Part shown: positions 24,817 through 34,090 of the stretch, in pieces
Position numbering within the stretch: position 1 is the first letter of the stretch
Layout: each line of letters opens with the position of its first letter
Origin: Lachnospiraceae bacterium UBA2864
GTDB lineage: Bacteria > Bacillota > Clostridia > Lachnospirales > Lachnospiraceae
Length of the DNA stretch: 38,241 bases
Direction: 5' to 3'
Assembly (NCBI GenBank): GCA_002350525.1
Contig: DEFA01000016.1
Location: 60,164-98,404, forward strand
The notes under the pieces: generated by a model
The model's input: the letters and a program-made list of their open reading frames with translations, nothing else
Told to the model about the DNA's origin: nothing
The model's database searches: none
Translations under genes and position numbers: made by a program

Positions 24817-25887
24817 ATGAGTATGAAGAATTTCAGAGATAATACAAGGGTTATAGATATCGGAGGCGTAAAGATCGGCGGAGGTAATCCTATCGCCATC
24901 CAGTCCATGACAAATACTCCGACGGCTGACGTGGATGCAACGGTTGCACAGATCCTGCGGCTTGAAGAAGCGGGCTGCGATATCGTCAGATGTACTGCCA
25001 ATACCGAAGAAGCTGCAGATGCGATCGGAGCTATAAAAAGCAGAGTGCATATACCCGTTGTTGCAGACATACATTTCCAGTATAAACTTGCAATAAAAGC
25101 TATCGAGAGCGGTGCGGATAAGATAAGGATAAATCCCGGAAATATCGGCACGGCCGAAAATCTGGCAGAAGTGGTGAAGGCTGCAAAGAAGAGAAATATT
25201 CCGATAAGGGTCGGTGTCAACTCCGGTTCTCTGGAAAGAGAGTTTCTTCAGAAGTACGGAGGAGTAACAGCAGAGGGAATCGTGGAAAGCGCCATAGATA
25301 AGGTGCGTATGATCGAGGCACTGGATTATGAGAATATAGTTATAAGTATTAAATCCTCGAATGTCCTTATGAGCGTTAAGACTCATGAGATGATAAGTGA
25401 GATTACGGATTATCCGCTTCATGTGGGGATCACGGAATCCGGAACGGTGTGGAGCGGAAATATCAAGTCTTCGGTAGGACTCGGTATCATTCTGAACGAA
25501 GGAATAGGCGATACCATAAGAGTGTCACTTACTGGAGATCCCGTAGAAGAAGTTAAGACTGCAAAGCTCATACTTAAAACACTGAAACTTCGTGATGGCG
25601 GAATAGAGCTTGTATCATGTCCGACCTGCGGAAGAACAAAGATAAATCTTATAGAACTTGCAGGACGTGTGGAGAAGCTTATAGCAGAATATCCGAAGCT
25701 ATCCATTAAAGTTGCGGTTATGGGATGTGCGGTTAACGGACCGGGCGAAGCAAGAGAAGCGGATCTTGGAATTGCGGGAGGAGAAGGCGAAGGCCTTATA
25801 TTCCGCAGGGGAGAGATACTGCGAAAAGTTCCACAGGACAGTCTTCTTGATGAACTTAAGAAGGAACTGGATGCCTGGGAAGAGTAA
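24817..25887 (+). CDS. ispG: 4-hydroxy-3-methylbut-2-en-1-yl diphosphate synthase (IspG/GcpE)
   Basis: It catalyses the penultimate step of the MEP pathway, converting MEcPP to HMBPP with a [4Fe-4S] cluster. 356 residues. The TIM-barrel part has NPIAIQSMTNTPTADVDATV and VVADIHFQYKLA. The cluster site is SCPTCGRTKINL (C268, C271) with GCAVNGPGEA (about C304). It is 3 nt after the rseP stop. ATG at 24817 is used; ATG at 24823 is an equally good alternative. Confidence 0.97.
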   Translation: MSMKNFRDNTRVIDIGGVKIGGGNPIAIQSMTNTPTADVDATVAQILRLEEAGCDIVRCTANTEEAADAIGAIKSRVHIPVVADIHFQYKLAIKAIESGADKIRINPGNIGTAENLAEVVKAAKKRNIPIRVGVNSGSLEREFLQKYGGVTAEGIVESAIDKVRMIEALDYENIVISIKSSNVLMSVKTHEMISEITDYPLHVGITESGTVWSGNIKSSVGLGIILNEGIGDTIRVSLTGDPVEEVKTAKLILKTLKLRDGGIELVSCPTCGRTKINLIELAGRVEKLIAEYPKLSIKVAVMGCAVNGPGEAREADLGIAGGEGEGLIFRRGEILRKVPQDSLLDELKKELDAWEE

Positions 25888-25892
25888 GGAAA

Positions 25893-25909
25893 GGGAGGAT
25901 GTTCCTCCC
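25893..25909 (+). other. GC-rich mini-hairpin between ispG and polC
   Basis: GGGAGGA (25893-25899), loop TGT, TCCTCCC (25903-25909): a perfect 7-bp stem whose 5' arm is a Shine-Dalgarno-like sequence. A three-codon ORF (ATG AAG AAG TGA, 25910-25921) follows and its stop overlaps an in-frame GTG of polC. It may tune polC translation (inference). Confidence 0.5.
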
Positions 25910-25938
25910 ATGAAGAAGTGATCAGAAAGGGAAATATC

Positions 25939-28900
25939 TTGAGCAGGAAGAATTTTCTGGATGTTTTTAAAGATATAAAACTGAATAAAGATACGGAAAA
26001 TTACTTTTCGGATGTTATGGTTACGGGCGTTGAGTATTGGAAGAATGCCCGTAATCTTTGCATATATATAGAATCTGGCCATATAATTCCCAAGGTAAAT
26101 ATTAAGGATGCGGAGAATGCCGTAAGGGTTCTCTGCTTTGATAATGATGAGAGAAATACCGTTGAGATAAATGAGAGATATCTGCTTTCCAATCAGTATA
26201 ATCCGGAAAACCTAATGGAAGTATACTGGGACAGTATAGTTTCGGATCTCAGGGAAGTCAGTGAACTGAATGCTCAGCTCATAAAAAATGCCGAGTATAA
26301 GATTGACGGGAATACCATAAGTTTTTCGGTAAAGGCAGGAACCCTTGCAAGTGAGAGAGTAATAGATATAAGACGTTTTATAGAGGATATCTTCACAAGA
26401 CGATTCGGCATGACCGTTATCGTGAATATTCAGCTTATAAGACGTTCCGCTGAAGAAGAGGAAAATGCACTGACAGGAGCGAGAAAGGCTGTCGAAGTCG
26501 TATCCATGAACGAGAACGGCGAAGCTGAAGTCGTGGATGAACAGTGGGAAAATTACGAAGAGTATTATCGTCAGAACTATGAAGAGATTAACGAGGATCA
26601 GAAGAATACTCAGGAATCTCAGATGATCGAAAGTTTTGATGCCGAGAATAATGCTGTCTCCATAGATGTTGCGGCTATAGCACAGAGCAGCGCTTCTAAG
26701 GAAAAAGAAGATAAGAAGAACAAAAAGGATTTCAAAGCAAATTTCGAAAAGTACAGAAGAAATAGTATGGACGATCCGGAATGCTTCTATGGAAAGAATG
26801 TTGAAGGTGACGTATCGCCTATAGGTTCACTTGGTGACAACTTTGCGGGCGAAGTTATAGTAAGAGGCCTTATCTTTGATGTTGAAGAAAAAGAGATAAG
26901 AAACGGTGAGAAGGTTGTTATAACAGCCTGCCTTACTGATTTTACAGACTCGATAAAGTTTAAGATATTTGTAAATGCAGATGATAAAGCTGATATCGTT
27001 CAGGAAATCTGCGTAGGAAATTTTGTAAAGGTTAAGGGACAGTTCGGATTCGACTCATGGTCCAAGGAGGTTATGATCCAGTCCGTTAACGGTATCAAAG
27101 CCATACCTGATTTCAGAGTTGCAAGAAGCGATGAAGCTGCGGAGAAGAGAGTAGAGCTTCATCTTCATACAAGCTACAGTGATCTTGATGCCATAACCGA
27201 TGTAGGTGCGGCATTAAAGCGTGCGTCGTCCTGGGGACATAAAGCTATGGCCATTACCGATCACGGCGTGGTGCAGGCCTTTCCGGTTGCCAATCACGTA
27301 AAGGGATTGTCGGATGATTTTAAAATCATTTACGGTATGGAAGGTTACTTCGTAGATGACAGGAAGGGCCTTGTAGATAACGGTCACGGCCAGAGCCTTG
27401 ACAGTGAATATGTAGTCTTCGATATAGAGACTACAGGTCTCAGCTTTAAGTTCTGTAAGATCATAGAAATCGGTGCGGTAAGAGTCGATGCCACAGGAAA
27501 GGAACTGGGAAGATTTTCCGAATTTATAAACCCCGAGGTTCCGATACCGTATCATATCGAGAAGCTCACATCTATCAGCGATGAGATGGTACAGAATGCC
27601 GATACGGTAGACAAAGTTCTTCCGAGATTTTTGGAATTCTGCAAAGGAGCTATTCTTGTTGCGCATAATGCAACATTTGATACAACATTTATAAAGACTT
27701 TTTCAAAGAGACTGGAGCTTGAATATAACTTTACGGCACTTGATACCATGACGCTTGCCCATGTTTTTCTTCCGGAACTCGGAAGATATACACTGGACAG
27801 ACTCTGCAGCTACTTCAAGTTTAAAAACCAGCATCACCACAGAGCCTGTGACGATGCTGATGTTACGGCTAAAATCTTTTACGAGCTTCTTAAGATCGTT
27901 AAGGAAGCAGGTGCGGAAAATGTCGATGACCTTAACCGGCTCGGAAGAGTTTCGGATGATGCCATAAGAAAGGCAAAGTCCTATCACGGTATCATCCTTG
28001 TAAAGAATGAGATAGGACGTGTGAATCTGTACAGGCTTGTAAGCGATTCTCACATAAAGTATTTCAACAGACGTCCTCGTATACCGATGTCTGAGATAGA
28101 GAAGTACAGAGAGGGACTTATCATAGGTTCCGCATGTTCCTCGGGACAGCTGTACGGTGCTATCCTTGACGGAGAATCGGACGAAGAGATAGGAAGACTT
28201 GTCAACTTTTTTGATTACCTTGAGATACAGCCGGTCGGCAACAACCAGTATCTGATAGATAACCCGAAGGAAGACAGAATTAACAGCGTGGAAGATCTGC
28301 AGAATATAAACAGGCAGATAGTAGAGCTGGGAAAAAAATACGATAAGCCGGTAGTTGCAACGGGAGATGTACATTTCCTTGATCCGGAAGATGCAATCTA
28401 CAGAACCATCGTAAAGGAAGGCTCGACTCCGAAGGGTTCATCTGATAAAAAAAGTGCAGCCGAAATGGAAGAAATCGAGAAGAGACATAAAGACTTCATA
28501 CTTCCTGACGGACAGAAACGTTCGCCTGTTCAGGTTGAGATGGAGAAGGAACCGCCGCTCTACTTTAAGACTACGGAAGAAATGCTTAAGGAATTCGCAT
28601 ATCTCGGAGAAGATACGGCCAAGGAAGTTGTCGTGACAAATACAAACAGAATAGCGGATATGGTGGACAGAATATCTCCGGTAAGGCCGGATAAGTGTCC
28701 GCCGGTTATCGAAAACTCGGATAAGATACTCCGAGAAATCTGTGAAGAGAAGGCTCATGAGATATATGGCCCCGATCTTCCGGATATTGTACGTGACAGA
28801 CTCGACAGAGAGCTTGACTCTATCATCGGTAACGGTTACTCGGTTATGTACGTTATAGCACAGAAACTGGTGTGGAAGTCGAATGACGATGGATATCTGG

Positions 28901-30621
28901 TAGGTTCGAGAGGATCTGTAGGTTCATCCTTTGCGGCAACCATGGCGGGTATCACGGAGGTTAATCCTCTTCCGCCGCATTATATATGTCCTAAGTGCTT
29001 TTACTCGGAATTCGATTCCGAAAGGATAAAGAAGTATGCGGATGCAGGTACTTCGGGGTGTGATATGCCTGATGCCAACTGTCCTAAGTGCGGAACACTT
29101 ATGAAGAAAGAAGGACATGCGATTCCTTTCGAAACGTTCCTTGGATTTAACGGTGATAAAGAGCCCGATATCGATCTTAACTTCTCGGGTGAATATCAGC
29201 CGAATGCCCATGCATATATCGAAGAGATATTCGGCAAGGAACATGCCTTCAGAGCAGGTACCATCGGTACGCTGGCAGAGAAAACCTGTATAGGTTATGC
29301 ACTCAGATACTGCGAGAACAGAGATCTGCATATCAGAAACGAAGAGATTATAAGACTTGCCAAGGGATGTGAAGGAGTTAAACGTACTACGGGACAGCAT
29401 CCGGGTGGAATGATAGTTTCCCCGCCTACAGAAGAAATCTACAGCTTTACGCCTGTACAGCATCCCGCAAATGATATGACTTCTGAGACTGTGACGACGC
29501 ATTTCGAATATCACAGTATCGATCATAACCTGCTGAAGTTTGATATACTCGGACACGACGATCCCACCATGATAAGACGACTCGAAGATCTTACGGACAT
29601 CAAGGCGACTACGGTTCCGCTTGATGATAAGAAGGTTATGTCGCTTTTTCATGGAACGGATGCTCTGGGAATAAAACCTGAGGATATAGGCGGAACGCGT
29701 CTCGGATGTCTCGGTATACCTGAGTTCGGTACTGACTTTGCTATGCAGATGGTTATCGATGCAGACCCGGAAAACTTCTCGGACCTTGTCCGAATCGCCG
29801 GTCTTGCACATGGTACCGATGTATGGCTCGGAAATGCACAGACACTCATTCAGGAAGGGAAATGTAAGCTTTCCTCCGCTATCTGCTGCCGTGATGATAT
29901 CATGGTTTACCTTATCGGTAAGGGACTTGATCCGAAGAAGAGTTTCAATATCATGGAGAAAGTCCGTAAGGGTATGGTAGCCAACGGAAAGGTTGATCCG
30001 GAACAATGGGAAGAGTGGTCTCAGGATATGCTGGATCATGACGTACCTGATTGGTATGTATGGTCATGCAGCAAGATAAAGTACATGTTCCCTAAGGCAC
30101 ATGCTGTTGCCTATGTTATGATGGCCTGGCGTGTGGCATGGTATAAGCTCTATCATCCGCTTGCGTATTATGCTGCATTTTTCAGTATAAGAGCTACTGC
30201 CTTCTCATATGAGATAATGTGCCAGGGTAAGGAACATCTGGAGACTATTCTTAAAGAGTACAGACAGATGGATTCGGGCAAGATGACGGCAAAGGACAAG
30301 GATCTTATCCGTGATATGAGACTTGTTCAGGAAATGTATGCCCGAGGTCTGGAATTCATGCCGATAGATATATATAAGGCAGATGCCACAAAGTTCCAGA
30401 TAATAGACGGGAAGATAATGCCGAGTCTTGCTTCGATAGACGGAATGGGAGAGAAGGCGGCACAGCAGCTTGCGGAAGCGGCCAAGGGCGGACAGTTCTT
30501 CTCGAGAGAGGAACTGCGTAACAGAGCCAAGGTTAACAATTCGGTTCTTGAGAAGATGGCAAATATGGGTATACTCGGTGATATGCCGGAGACCAGTCAG
30601 CTGAAATTTGATTTTTTATAA
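25939..30621 (+). CDS. polC: DNA polymerase III, PolC-type alpha subunit
   Basis: The main replicative polymerase of low-GC Gram-positives, with a built-in proofreading exonuclease. About 1560 residues, longer than the usual ~1440-1470. The excess is an acidic, low-complexity stretch before the OB domain (about residues 195-275). Order: N-terminal domain; OB fold (about 300-385); PHP domain starting VELHLHTSYSDLDAITD (~405) and interrupted by the DnaQ-like exonuclease, YVVFDIETTG (~490); zinc cysteines CPKCFYSE and CPKC (~1020-1055); catalytic PDIDLNFSGE (~1075). The start is uncertain. TTG at 25939 has AAAGGGA 6 nt upstream and is preferred; GTG at 25918 adds 7 residues. It closes the pyrH operon. 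Confidence 0.96.
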   Translation: MSRKNFLDVFKDIKLNKDTENYFSDVMVTGVEYWKNARNLCIYIESGHIIPKVNIKDAENAVRVLCFDNDERNTVEINERYLLSNQYNPENLMEVYWDSIVSDLREVSELNAQLIKNAEYKIDGNTISFSVKAGTLASERVIDIRRFIEDIFTRRFGMTVIVNIQLIRRSAEEEENALTGARKAVEVVSMNENGEAEVVDEQWENYEEYYRQNYEEINEDQKNTQESQMIESFDAENNAVSIDVAAIAQSSASKEKEDKKNKKDFKANFEKYRRNSMDDPECFYGKNVEGDVSPIGSLGDNFAGEVIVRGLIFDVEEKEIRNGEKVVITACLTDFTDSIKFKIFVNADDKADIVQEICVGNFVKVKGQFGFDSWSKEVMIQSVNGIKAIPDFRVARSDEAAEKRVELHLHTSYSDLDAITDVGAALKRASSWGHKAMAITDHGVVQAFPVANHVKGLSDDFKIIYGMEGYFVDDRKGLVDNGHGQSLDSEYVVFDIETTGLSFKFCKIIEIGAVRVDATGKELGRFSEFINPEVPIPYHIEKLTSISDEMVQNADTVDKVLPRFLEFCKGAILVAHNATFDTTFIKTFSKRLELEYNFTALDTMTLAHVFLPELGRYTLDRLCSYFKFKNQHHHRACDDADVTAKIFYELLKIVKEAGAENVDDLNRLGRVSDDAIRKAKSYHGIILVKNEIGRVNLYRLVSDSHIKYFNRRPRIPMSEIEKYREGLIIGSACSSGQLYGAILDGESDEEIGRLVNFFDYLEIQPVGNNQYLIDNPKEDRINSVEDLQNINRQIVELGKKYDKPVVATGDVHFLDPEDAIYRTIVKEGSTPKGSSDKKSAAEMEEIEKRHKDFILPDGQKRSPVQVEMEKEPPLYFKTTEEMLKEFAYLGEDTAKEVVVTNTNRIADMVDRISPVRPDKCPPVIENSDKILREICEEKAHEIYGPDLPDIVRDRLDRELDSIIGNGYSVMYVIAQKLVWKSNDDGYLVGSRGSVGSSFAATMAGITEVNPLPPHYICPKCFYSEFDSERIKKYADAGTSGCDMPDANCPKCGTLMKKEGHAIPFETFLGFNGDKEPDIDLNFSGEYQPNAHAYIEEIFGKEHAFRAGTIGTLAEKTCIGYALRYCENRDLHIRNEEIIRLAKGCEGVKRTTGQHPGGMIVSPPTEEIYSFTPVQHPANDMTSETVTTHFEYHSIDHNLLKFDILGHDDPTMIRRLEDLTDIKATTVPLDDKKVMSLFHGTDALGIKPEDIGGTRLGCLGIPEFGTDFAMQMVIDADPENFSDLVRIAGLAHGTDVWLGNAQTLIQEGKCKLSSAICCRDDIMVYLIGKGLDPKKSFNIMEKVRKGMVANGKVDPEQWEEWSQDMLDHDVPDWYVWSCSKIKYMFPKAHAVAYVMMAWRVAWYKLYHPLAYYAAFFSIRATAFSYEIMCQGKEHLETILKEYRQMDSGKMTAKDKDLIRDMRLVQEMYARGLEFMPIDIYKADATKFQIIDGKIMPSLASIDGMGEKAAQQLAEAAKGGQFFSREELRNRAKVNNSVLEKMANMGILGDMPETSQLKFDFL

Positions 30622-30659
30622 ATATATGTTACAATAATAGGACGGAGTTACGGTATAAT
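30608..30659 (+). promoter_or_regulatory. Possible promoters of ireB-ruvX-rnj
   Basis: TTGATT (30608-30613), 16-bp spacer, TACAAT (30630-30635) overlaps the polC end. A second perfect -10 TATAAT lies at 30654-30659 without a clear -35; its transcript would start just before the ribosome site. Either could give ireB its own transcription. Confidence 0.45.
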
Positions 30660-30679
30660 TATTGAGAGGAATTGTTGTT

Positions 30680-30946
30680 ATGGACTTTTCAGACAGAACT
30701 CATACTCAGGATGTTAATGTTGAAAGGGAAACTACCATCGAAGTTTCCGATATTCTGGAAAGGGTATATACTGCTCTTTCGGAGAAGGGCTATAATCCGG
30801 TAAATCAGATAGTAGGTTATATAATGAGCGGAGATCCGACATATATAACCAGCCACAGGAATGCCAGAAGCCTTATAATGAAGGCTGAGCGAGATGAGAT
30901 ACTGGAACTTCTCATGCAGAATTATATAGATACACAGCTTAAGTAA
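30680..30946 (+). CDS. ireB: IreB family regulatory phosphoprotein (UPF0297)
   Basis: A small 88-residue protein. In Enterococcus faecalis IreB is phosphorylated by the PASTA kinase IreK and modulates cephalosporin resistance. Family signature: ILERVYTALSEKGYNPVNQIVGYIMSGDPTYI followed by ARSLIMKAERDEILELLM. The E. faecalis phosphosites are Thr4 and Thr7; here the start MDFSDRT puts Ser4 and Thr7 at the same spots, so phosphorylation by the PrkC at 11622 is plausible. ATG at 30680 is preferred over an upstream TTG because GAGAGGA lies 9 nt before it. It is upstream of ruvX, the standard order. Confidence 0.94.
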   Translation: MDFSDRTHTQDVNVERETTIEVSDILERVYTALSEKGYNPVNQIVGYIMSGDPTYITSHRNARSLIMKAERDEILELLMQNYIDTQLK

Positions 30947-30963
30947 ATAGGAGGCTCCCACGT

Positions 30964-31389
30964 ATGAGAATAATGGGACTTGATTATGGAGACAAAACGG
31001 TCGGGGTTGCTATTTCGGACGAACTGGGAATTACTGCCCAGCCGTTCGAGACGATTTACAGAGAACGCTGGAATAAACTGAGACAGACCTGTAAGAGACT
31101 TGAGGAAATAATAATTGAAAAGAAGATAGAGAAAATAGTTGTCGGTAAGCCTCTCAACATGAACGGGACAGAAGGAGAGAGACTTGAGAGAACAAGGGAA
31201 TTTATCGGGATGATTGAAAGACGCACCGGTCTCGAAGTTGTCGAGCTGGATGAGCGTCTTACTACTATGGAAGCTGACAGAATACTTGATATGACAGGTG
31301 TGGCTGAGTCGGGGAGAAAAGAGTATATAGATAAGATGGCGGCTGCAATAATACTGCAGACATACCTCGACAGAGAGAAGAACAGTTAA
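30964..31389 (+). CDS. ruvX: Holliday junction resolvase-like protein RuvX/YqgF
   Basis: An RNase H-like fold protein of 141 residues. Its roles in other bacteria include pre-16S rRNA 5' processing and junction resolution. Signatures: RIMGLDYGDKTVGVAISD with the first catalytic Asp, VVGKPLNMNGTEG, VELDERLTTMEADRIL with the DER motif, and DKMAAAIILQTYLD with the final Asp. AGGAGG precedes the ATG. It lies 17 nt after ireB. Confidence 0.95.
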   Translation: MRIMGLDYGDKTVGVAISDELGITAQPFETIYRERWNKLRQTCKRLEEIIIEKKIEKIVVGKPLNMNGTEGERLERTREFIGMIERRTGLEVVELDERLTTMEADRILDMTGVAESGRKEYIDKMAAAIILQTYLDREKNS

Positions 31390-31432
31390 AGTTTGAAAAT
31401 AATATTTGAACAGTTTAGATTTGGAGGATTCA

Positions 31433-33100
31433 ATGAATCAAAAAAAGAAAACAGTACGGATTATTCCGCTCGGAGGCTTAGAGCAGATCGGAATGAACTG
31501 TACTGCTATGGAATATGATGACAGCATCATAGTTATTGACGGGGGAATGTCGTTCCCCGAAGACGGAATGCTGGGTATAGATCTGGTTATTCCGGATATT
31601 ACTTATCTTAAGAACAACAAAGATAAGATTAAAGGAATGGTTATTACTCACGGACATGAGGATCATATAGGAGCGATTCCTTTCATAGAGAAGAAACTGC
31701 AGATTCCTATATATGCGACAAAACTTACCATGGGTCTTATAGAGTCGAAGCTTACGGAGCATGCCATAATAGATGATGTGGAGAGACATGTTGTAAGTTA
31801 CGGAGAAACTATAAAGCTGGGATGTTTTAAAGTTGAGTTTATAAGGACCAATCATTCGATCGCAGATTCGGCTGCACTCGGAATATTTACACCGGCAGGT
31901 GTGATAGTTCATACAGGAGATTTTAAGGTTGATTTCACTCCTGTATTCGGAAGTACCATCGATCTTCAGAGATTCGGGGAACTTGGTAAGAAAGGCGTGC
32001 TGATGCTTATGGCCGATTCCACAAATGTGGAGAGACCGGGATATACACCTTCCGAGAAGATGGTCGGTAAAACGATAGATCACCTCTTCGATGATAACAG
32101 AGACAGCAGGATAATAGTTGCGACATTTGCATCAAATGTAGATCGTGTTCAGCAGATAATCAATTCTGCATATAAGTATGGCAGAAAGGTTATAGTTGAC
32201 GGACGGAGCATGGTGAATATAATAAGCATAGCCTCCGAACTCGGTTATATAAGAATTCCTGATAACACATTGATAGATATAGATCAGGCCGGTAACTATC
32301 CGCCGGAGAAACTCGTATTTATAACAACGGGCAGTCAGGGAGAAAACATGGCAGTTCTTTCAAGAATAGCCGCATCGACTCATAACAAGATAAGGATTGT
32401 TCCCGGGGATGTGGTAATTCTTTCATCAAGCCCGATTCCGGGAAATGAAAAGGCTGTCTACAATCTTATAAACGAGCTTGAGCAGAAGGGCGCAAGAGTT
32501 ATATATCACGATACTCATGTTTCGGGACATGCTTGTCAGGAAGAACTTAAACTGATATATGCACTCACGAAGCCTAAGTATGCACTTCCGGTACACGGTG
32601 AGTTCAGACATCTGAAGAGACATGCGGAACTTGCTCATGAGATGGGACTTGACAGAGAAAATGTAAAAGTTATAAGCTGCGGAGATGTACTTGAAGTATC
32701 CGAGAATACTTTTGAAGTTACCGGACATGTTCCGGCAAGAGGAGTCTTCGTCGACGGACTTGGCGTTGGTGATGTCGGTAATATCGTTCTTCGCGACAGA
32801 CAACATCTTTCGGAGAACGGACTCATAGTCGTAACTATTACACTTGATAAGCTGACCGGAGAGATACTTGCGGGACCAGATATAGTTTCGAGAGGCTTCG
32901 TATATGTAAGAGAAGCTGAGTCGCTTATCGAGGAGATAAGAGATATAGTTGATGAGGTTGTATGCTACGAGACAGGTCGCGGGATAACCGACTGGAACAA
33001 ACTTAAGAGCAGTATAAGAGAAGCTCTCGGAGAGTTCCTGTGGCAGAAGACCAAGAGAAGTCCTATGATACTTCCGGTCATATCGGAAGTTGAGTTATAA
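31433..33100 (+). CDS. rnj: Ribonuclease J
   Basis: A zinc-dependent endo- and 5'-exoribonuclease central to mRNA decay and rRNA maturation in Gram-positives. 555 residues from the ATG at 31433, chosen because GGAGG lies 6 nt upstream. The metallo-beta-lactamase motif is THGHEDHIG (H73, H75, D77, H78). Then come NHSIADSAALG and HTGDFKVDFTP, the beta-CASP domain with MADSTNVERPG and TTGSQGEN, and VHGEFRHLKRHAELA. The C-terminal domain continues to the end. Only one RNase J gene is in the window. Confidence 0.96.
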   Translation: MNQKKKTVRIIPLGGLEQIGMNCTAMEYDDSIIVIDGGMSFPEDGMLGIDLVIPDITYLKNNKDKIKGMVITHGHEDHIGAIPFIEKKLQIPIYATKLTMGLIESKLTEHAIIDDVERHVVSYGETIKLGCFKVEFIRTNHSIADSAALGIFTPAGVIVHTGDFKVDFTPVFGSTIDLQRFGELGKKGVLMLMADSTNVERPGYTPSEKMVGKTIDHLFDDNRDSRIIVATFASNVDRVQQIINSAYKYGRKVIVDGRSMVNIISIASELGYIRIPDNTLIDIDQAGNYPPEKLVFITTGSQGENMAVLSRIAASTHNKIRIVPGDVVILSSSPIPGNEKAVYNLINELEQKGARVIYHDTHVSGHACQEELKLIYALTKPKYALPVHGEFRHLKRHAELAHEMGLDRENVKVISCGDVLEVSENTFEVTGHVPARGVFVDGLGVGDVGNIVLRDRQHLSENGLIVVTITLDKLTGEILAGPDIVSRGFVYVREAESLIEEIRDIVDEVVCYETGRGITDWNKLKSSIREALGEFLWQKTKRSPMILPVISEVEL

Positions 33101-33163
33101 AAGAGGAATCGGATTTCAGCTAAGGAAGAGGATTATTATATATAATCAGGGAAGGTCACAGAT

Positions 33164-33508
33164 ATGGATGAGCTGGATATGGCACTTCATAGTGTGAATA
33201 GTTTGATAAAAGAGTCACGGGAATATAAAACATATGTTTTTGCCCGCAATGCTCTTTTGACAAAGGAAAAACTCTATAAGGAACTTATGGAGTTTAAAAG
33301 GCGATATACGGATATAGAGAGATATACGGATGGTAATCCGTATGATGAACTGTATAAGCTTTATCAGGAAAATGATGAATTAATACATAACTCAGCCGTG
33401 AGTGAGTATCTTAGAGCGGAAAGCGCATTTTCAAAGCTCATAAGACACGTGACGGATGAAATTTACAGGGGGCTGTTATGGCAGGATTTAAAGTTTCAAG
33501 ATCAGTAA
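33164..33508 (+). CDS. ylbF: YlbF/YmcA family protein
   Basis: A small, mostly helical protein of 114 residues, resembling the YlbF/YmcA/YaaT group. In Bacillus subtilis this group forms the Y-complex, which binds RNase Y and affects mRNA processing, competence and biofilm. Features: an early helix (MALHSVNSLIKESREYKTY), a central KEKLYKELMEFKRRY helix and NDELIHNSAVSEYLRAESAFSKLIRHV, typical of the family. The start has GGAAGG upstream, and a TATAAT at 33141 without a -35. Its end overlaps the next gene by 31 nt. Family match is good; function here is inferred. It follows rnj, another RNA-decay factor. Confidence 0.8.
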   Translation: MDELDMALHSVNSLIKESREYKTYVFARNALLTKEKLYKELMEFKRRYTDIERYTDGNPYDELYKLYQENDELIHNSAVSEYLRAESAFSKLIRHVTDEIYRGLLWQDLKFQDQ

Positions 33509-34071
33509 AAACAGAAAGCAGACTTAAGACAGCATTATACTACTCGGTAGAGCTTTTGGTTGATGTGCTGATATTATATGTATTCATCAAGGCGTTCGCG
33601 ATGTCTTTTAACTTCGCCTATGATGTGTTTCATGATTCTGCCAAGAATCCGGGAGACAGAAGTTATGTTGTTGTAAAGATCGAACCTTACTCATCGGCAA
33701 AGAAGATATCCAATCAGCTTTATGATGCAGGCGTTATAGAGAACAAGTACGTTATGATGCTCAGAATAAAGATCGGTGAATACGGCGACAGGATAAAAGC
33801 GGGTAAGTACGGAGTATCGGCATCCATGACTTATGAAGAAATCCTGAATGTGCTTACGGGAAACGCAACCACCGAGGAGGAGGATGATACGGGAGGAGAT
33901 AAGGCTTCCGAAACGGATGCTATCGATCCGAACGAAATCCATGATAATTCGGATATGGGCGCCGGTGAAGGTGCTGCCGAAGGCGGCGATTCATCCGATG
34001 AAGGAGCTGGAGAAGGTGAAGCTACACAGCCGGATGACGGAGGTGACTCCGGAGAAGGTGGCGGAGAGTAA
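33478..34071 (+). CDS. Membrane protein with MltG N-terminal (LysM-like) domain only
   Basis: 197 residues. One transmembrane helix (about 24-47) is followed by a segment resembling the first extracellular subdomain of the endolytic transglycosylase MltG/YceG: VKIEPYSSAKKISNQLYDAGVI, then KAGKYGVSASMTYEEILNVLTG (about 60-125). Full MltG has ~340-380 residues and a second domain with the catalytic Glu; that domain is missing. In its place is a 70-residue low-complexity Gly/Glu/Asp/Ser tail. It cannot be a transglycosylase as read. It may bind glycan or partner proteins in the wall. The ATG overlaps the ylbF end and AGGGGG precedes it. Frames do not suggest a frameshift: the next reading frame is a methyltransferase, not the rest of MltG. 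Confidence 0.72.
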   Translation: MAGFKVSRSVKTESRLKTALYYSVELLVDVLILYVFIKAFAMSFNFAYDVFHDSAKNPGDRSYVVVKIEPYSSAKKISNQLYDAGVIENKYVMMLRIKIGEYGDRIKAGKYGVSASMTYEEILNVLTGNATTEEEDDTGGDKASETDAIDPNEIHDNSDMGAGEGAAEGGDSSDEGAGEGEATQPDDGGDSGEGGGE

Positions 34072-34090
34072 TTTAGAGAGGTTATTCCAA

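Noticed and set aside
31393..31421. TTGAAA-17-TAGATT before rnj
   Set aside because: The transcript would start after the ribosome-binding site (GGAGG near 31423) of rnj, so it could not drive normal translation.
33848..34090. Long N-terminal extension of the TrmR-like protein overlapping the MltG-like gene
   Set aside because: The extra residues are Arg/Met/Pro-rich and look like an out-of-frame reading of the acidic tail of the upstream gene; TrmR homologues start near the DYERIRTF segment.
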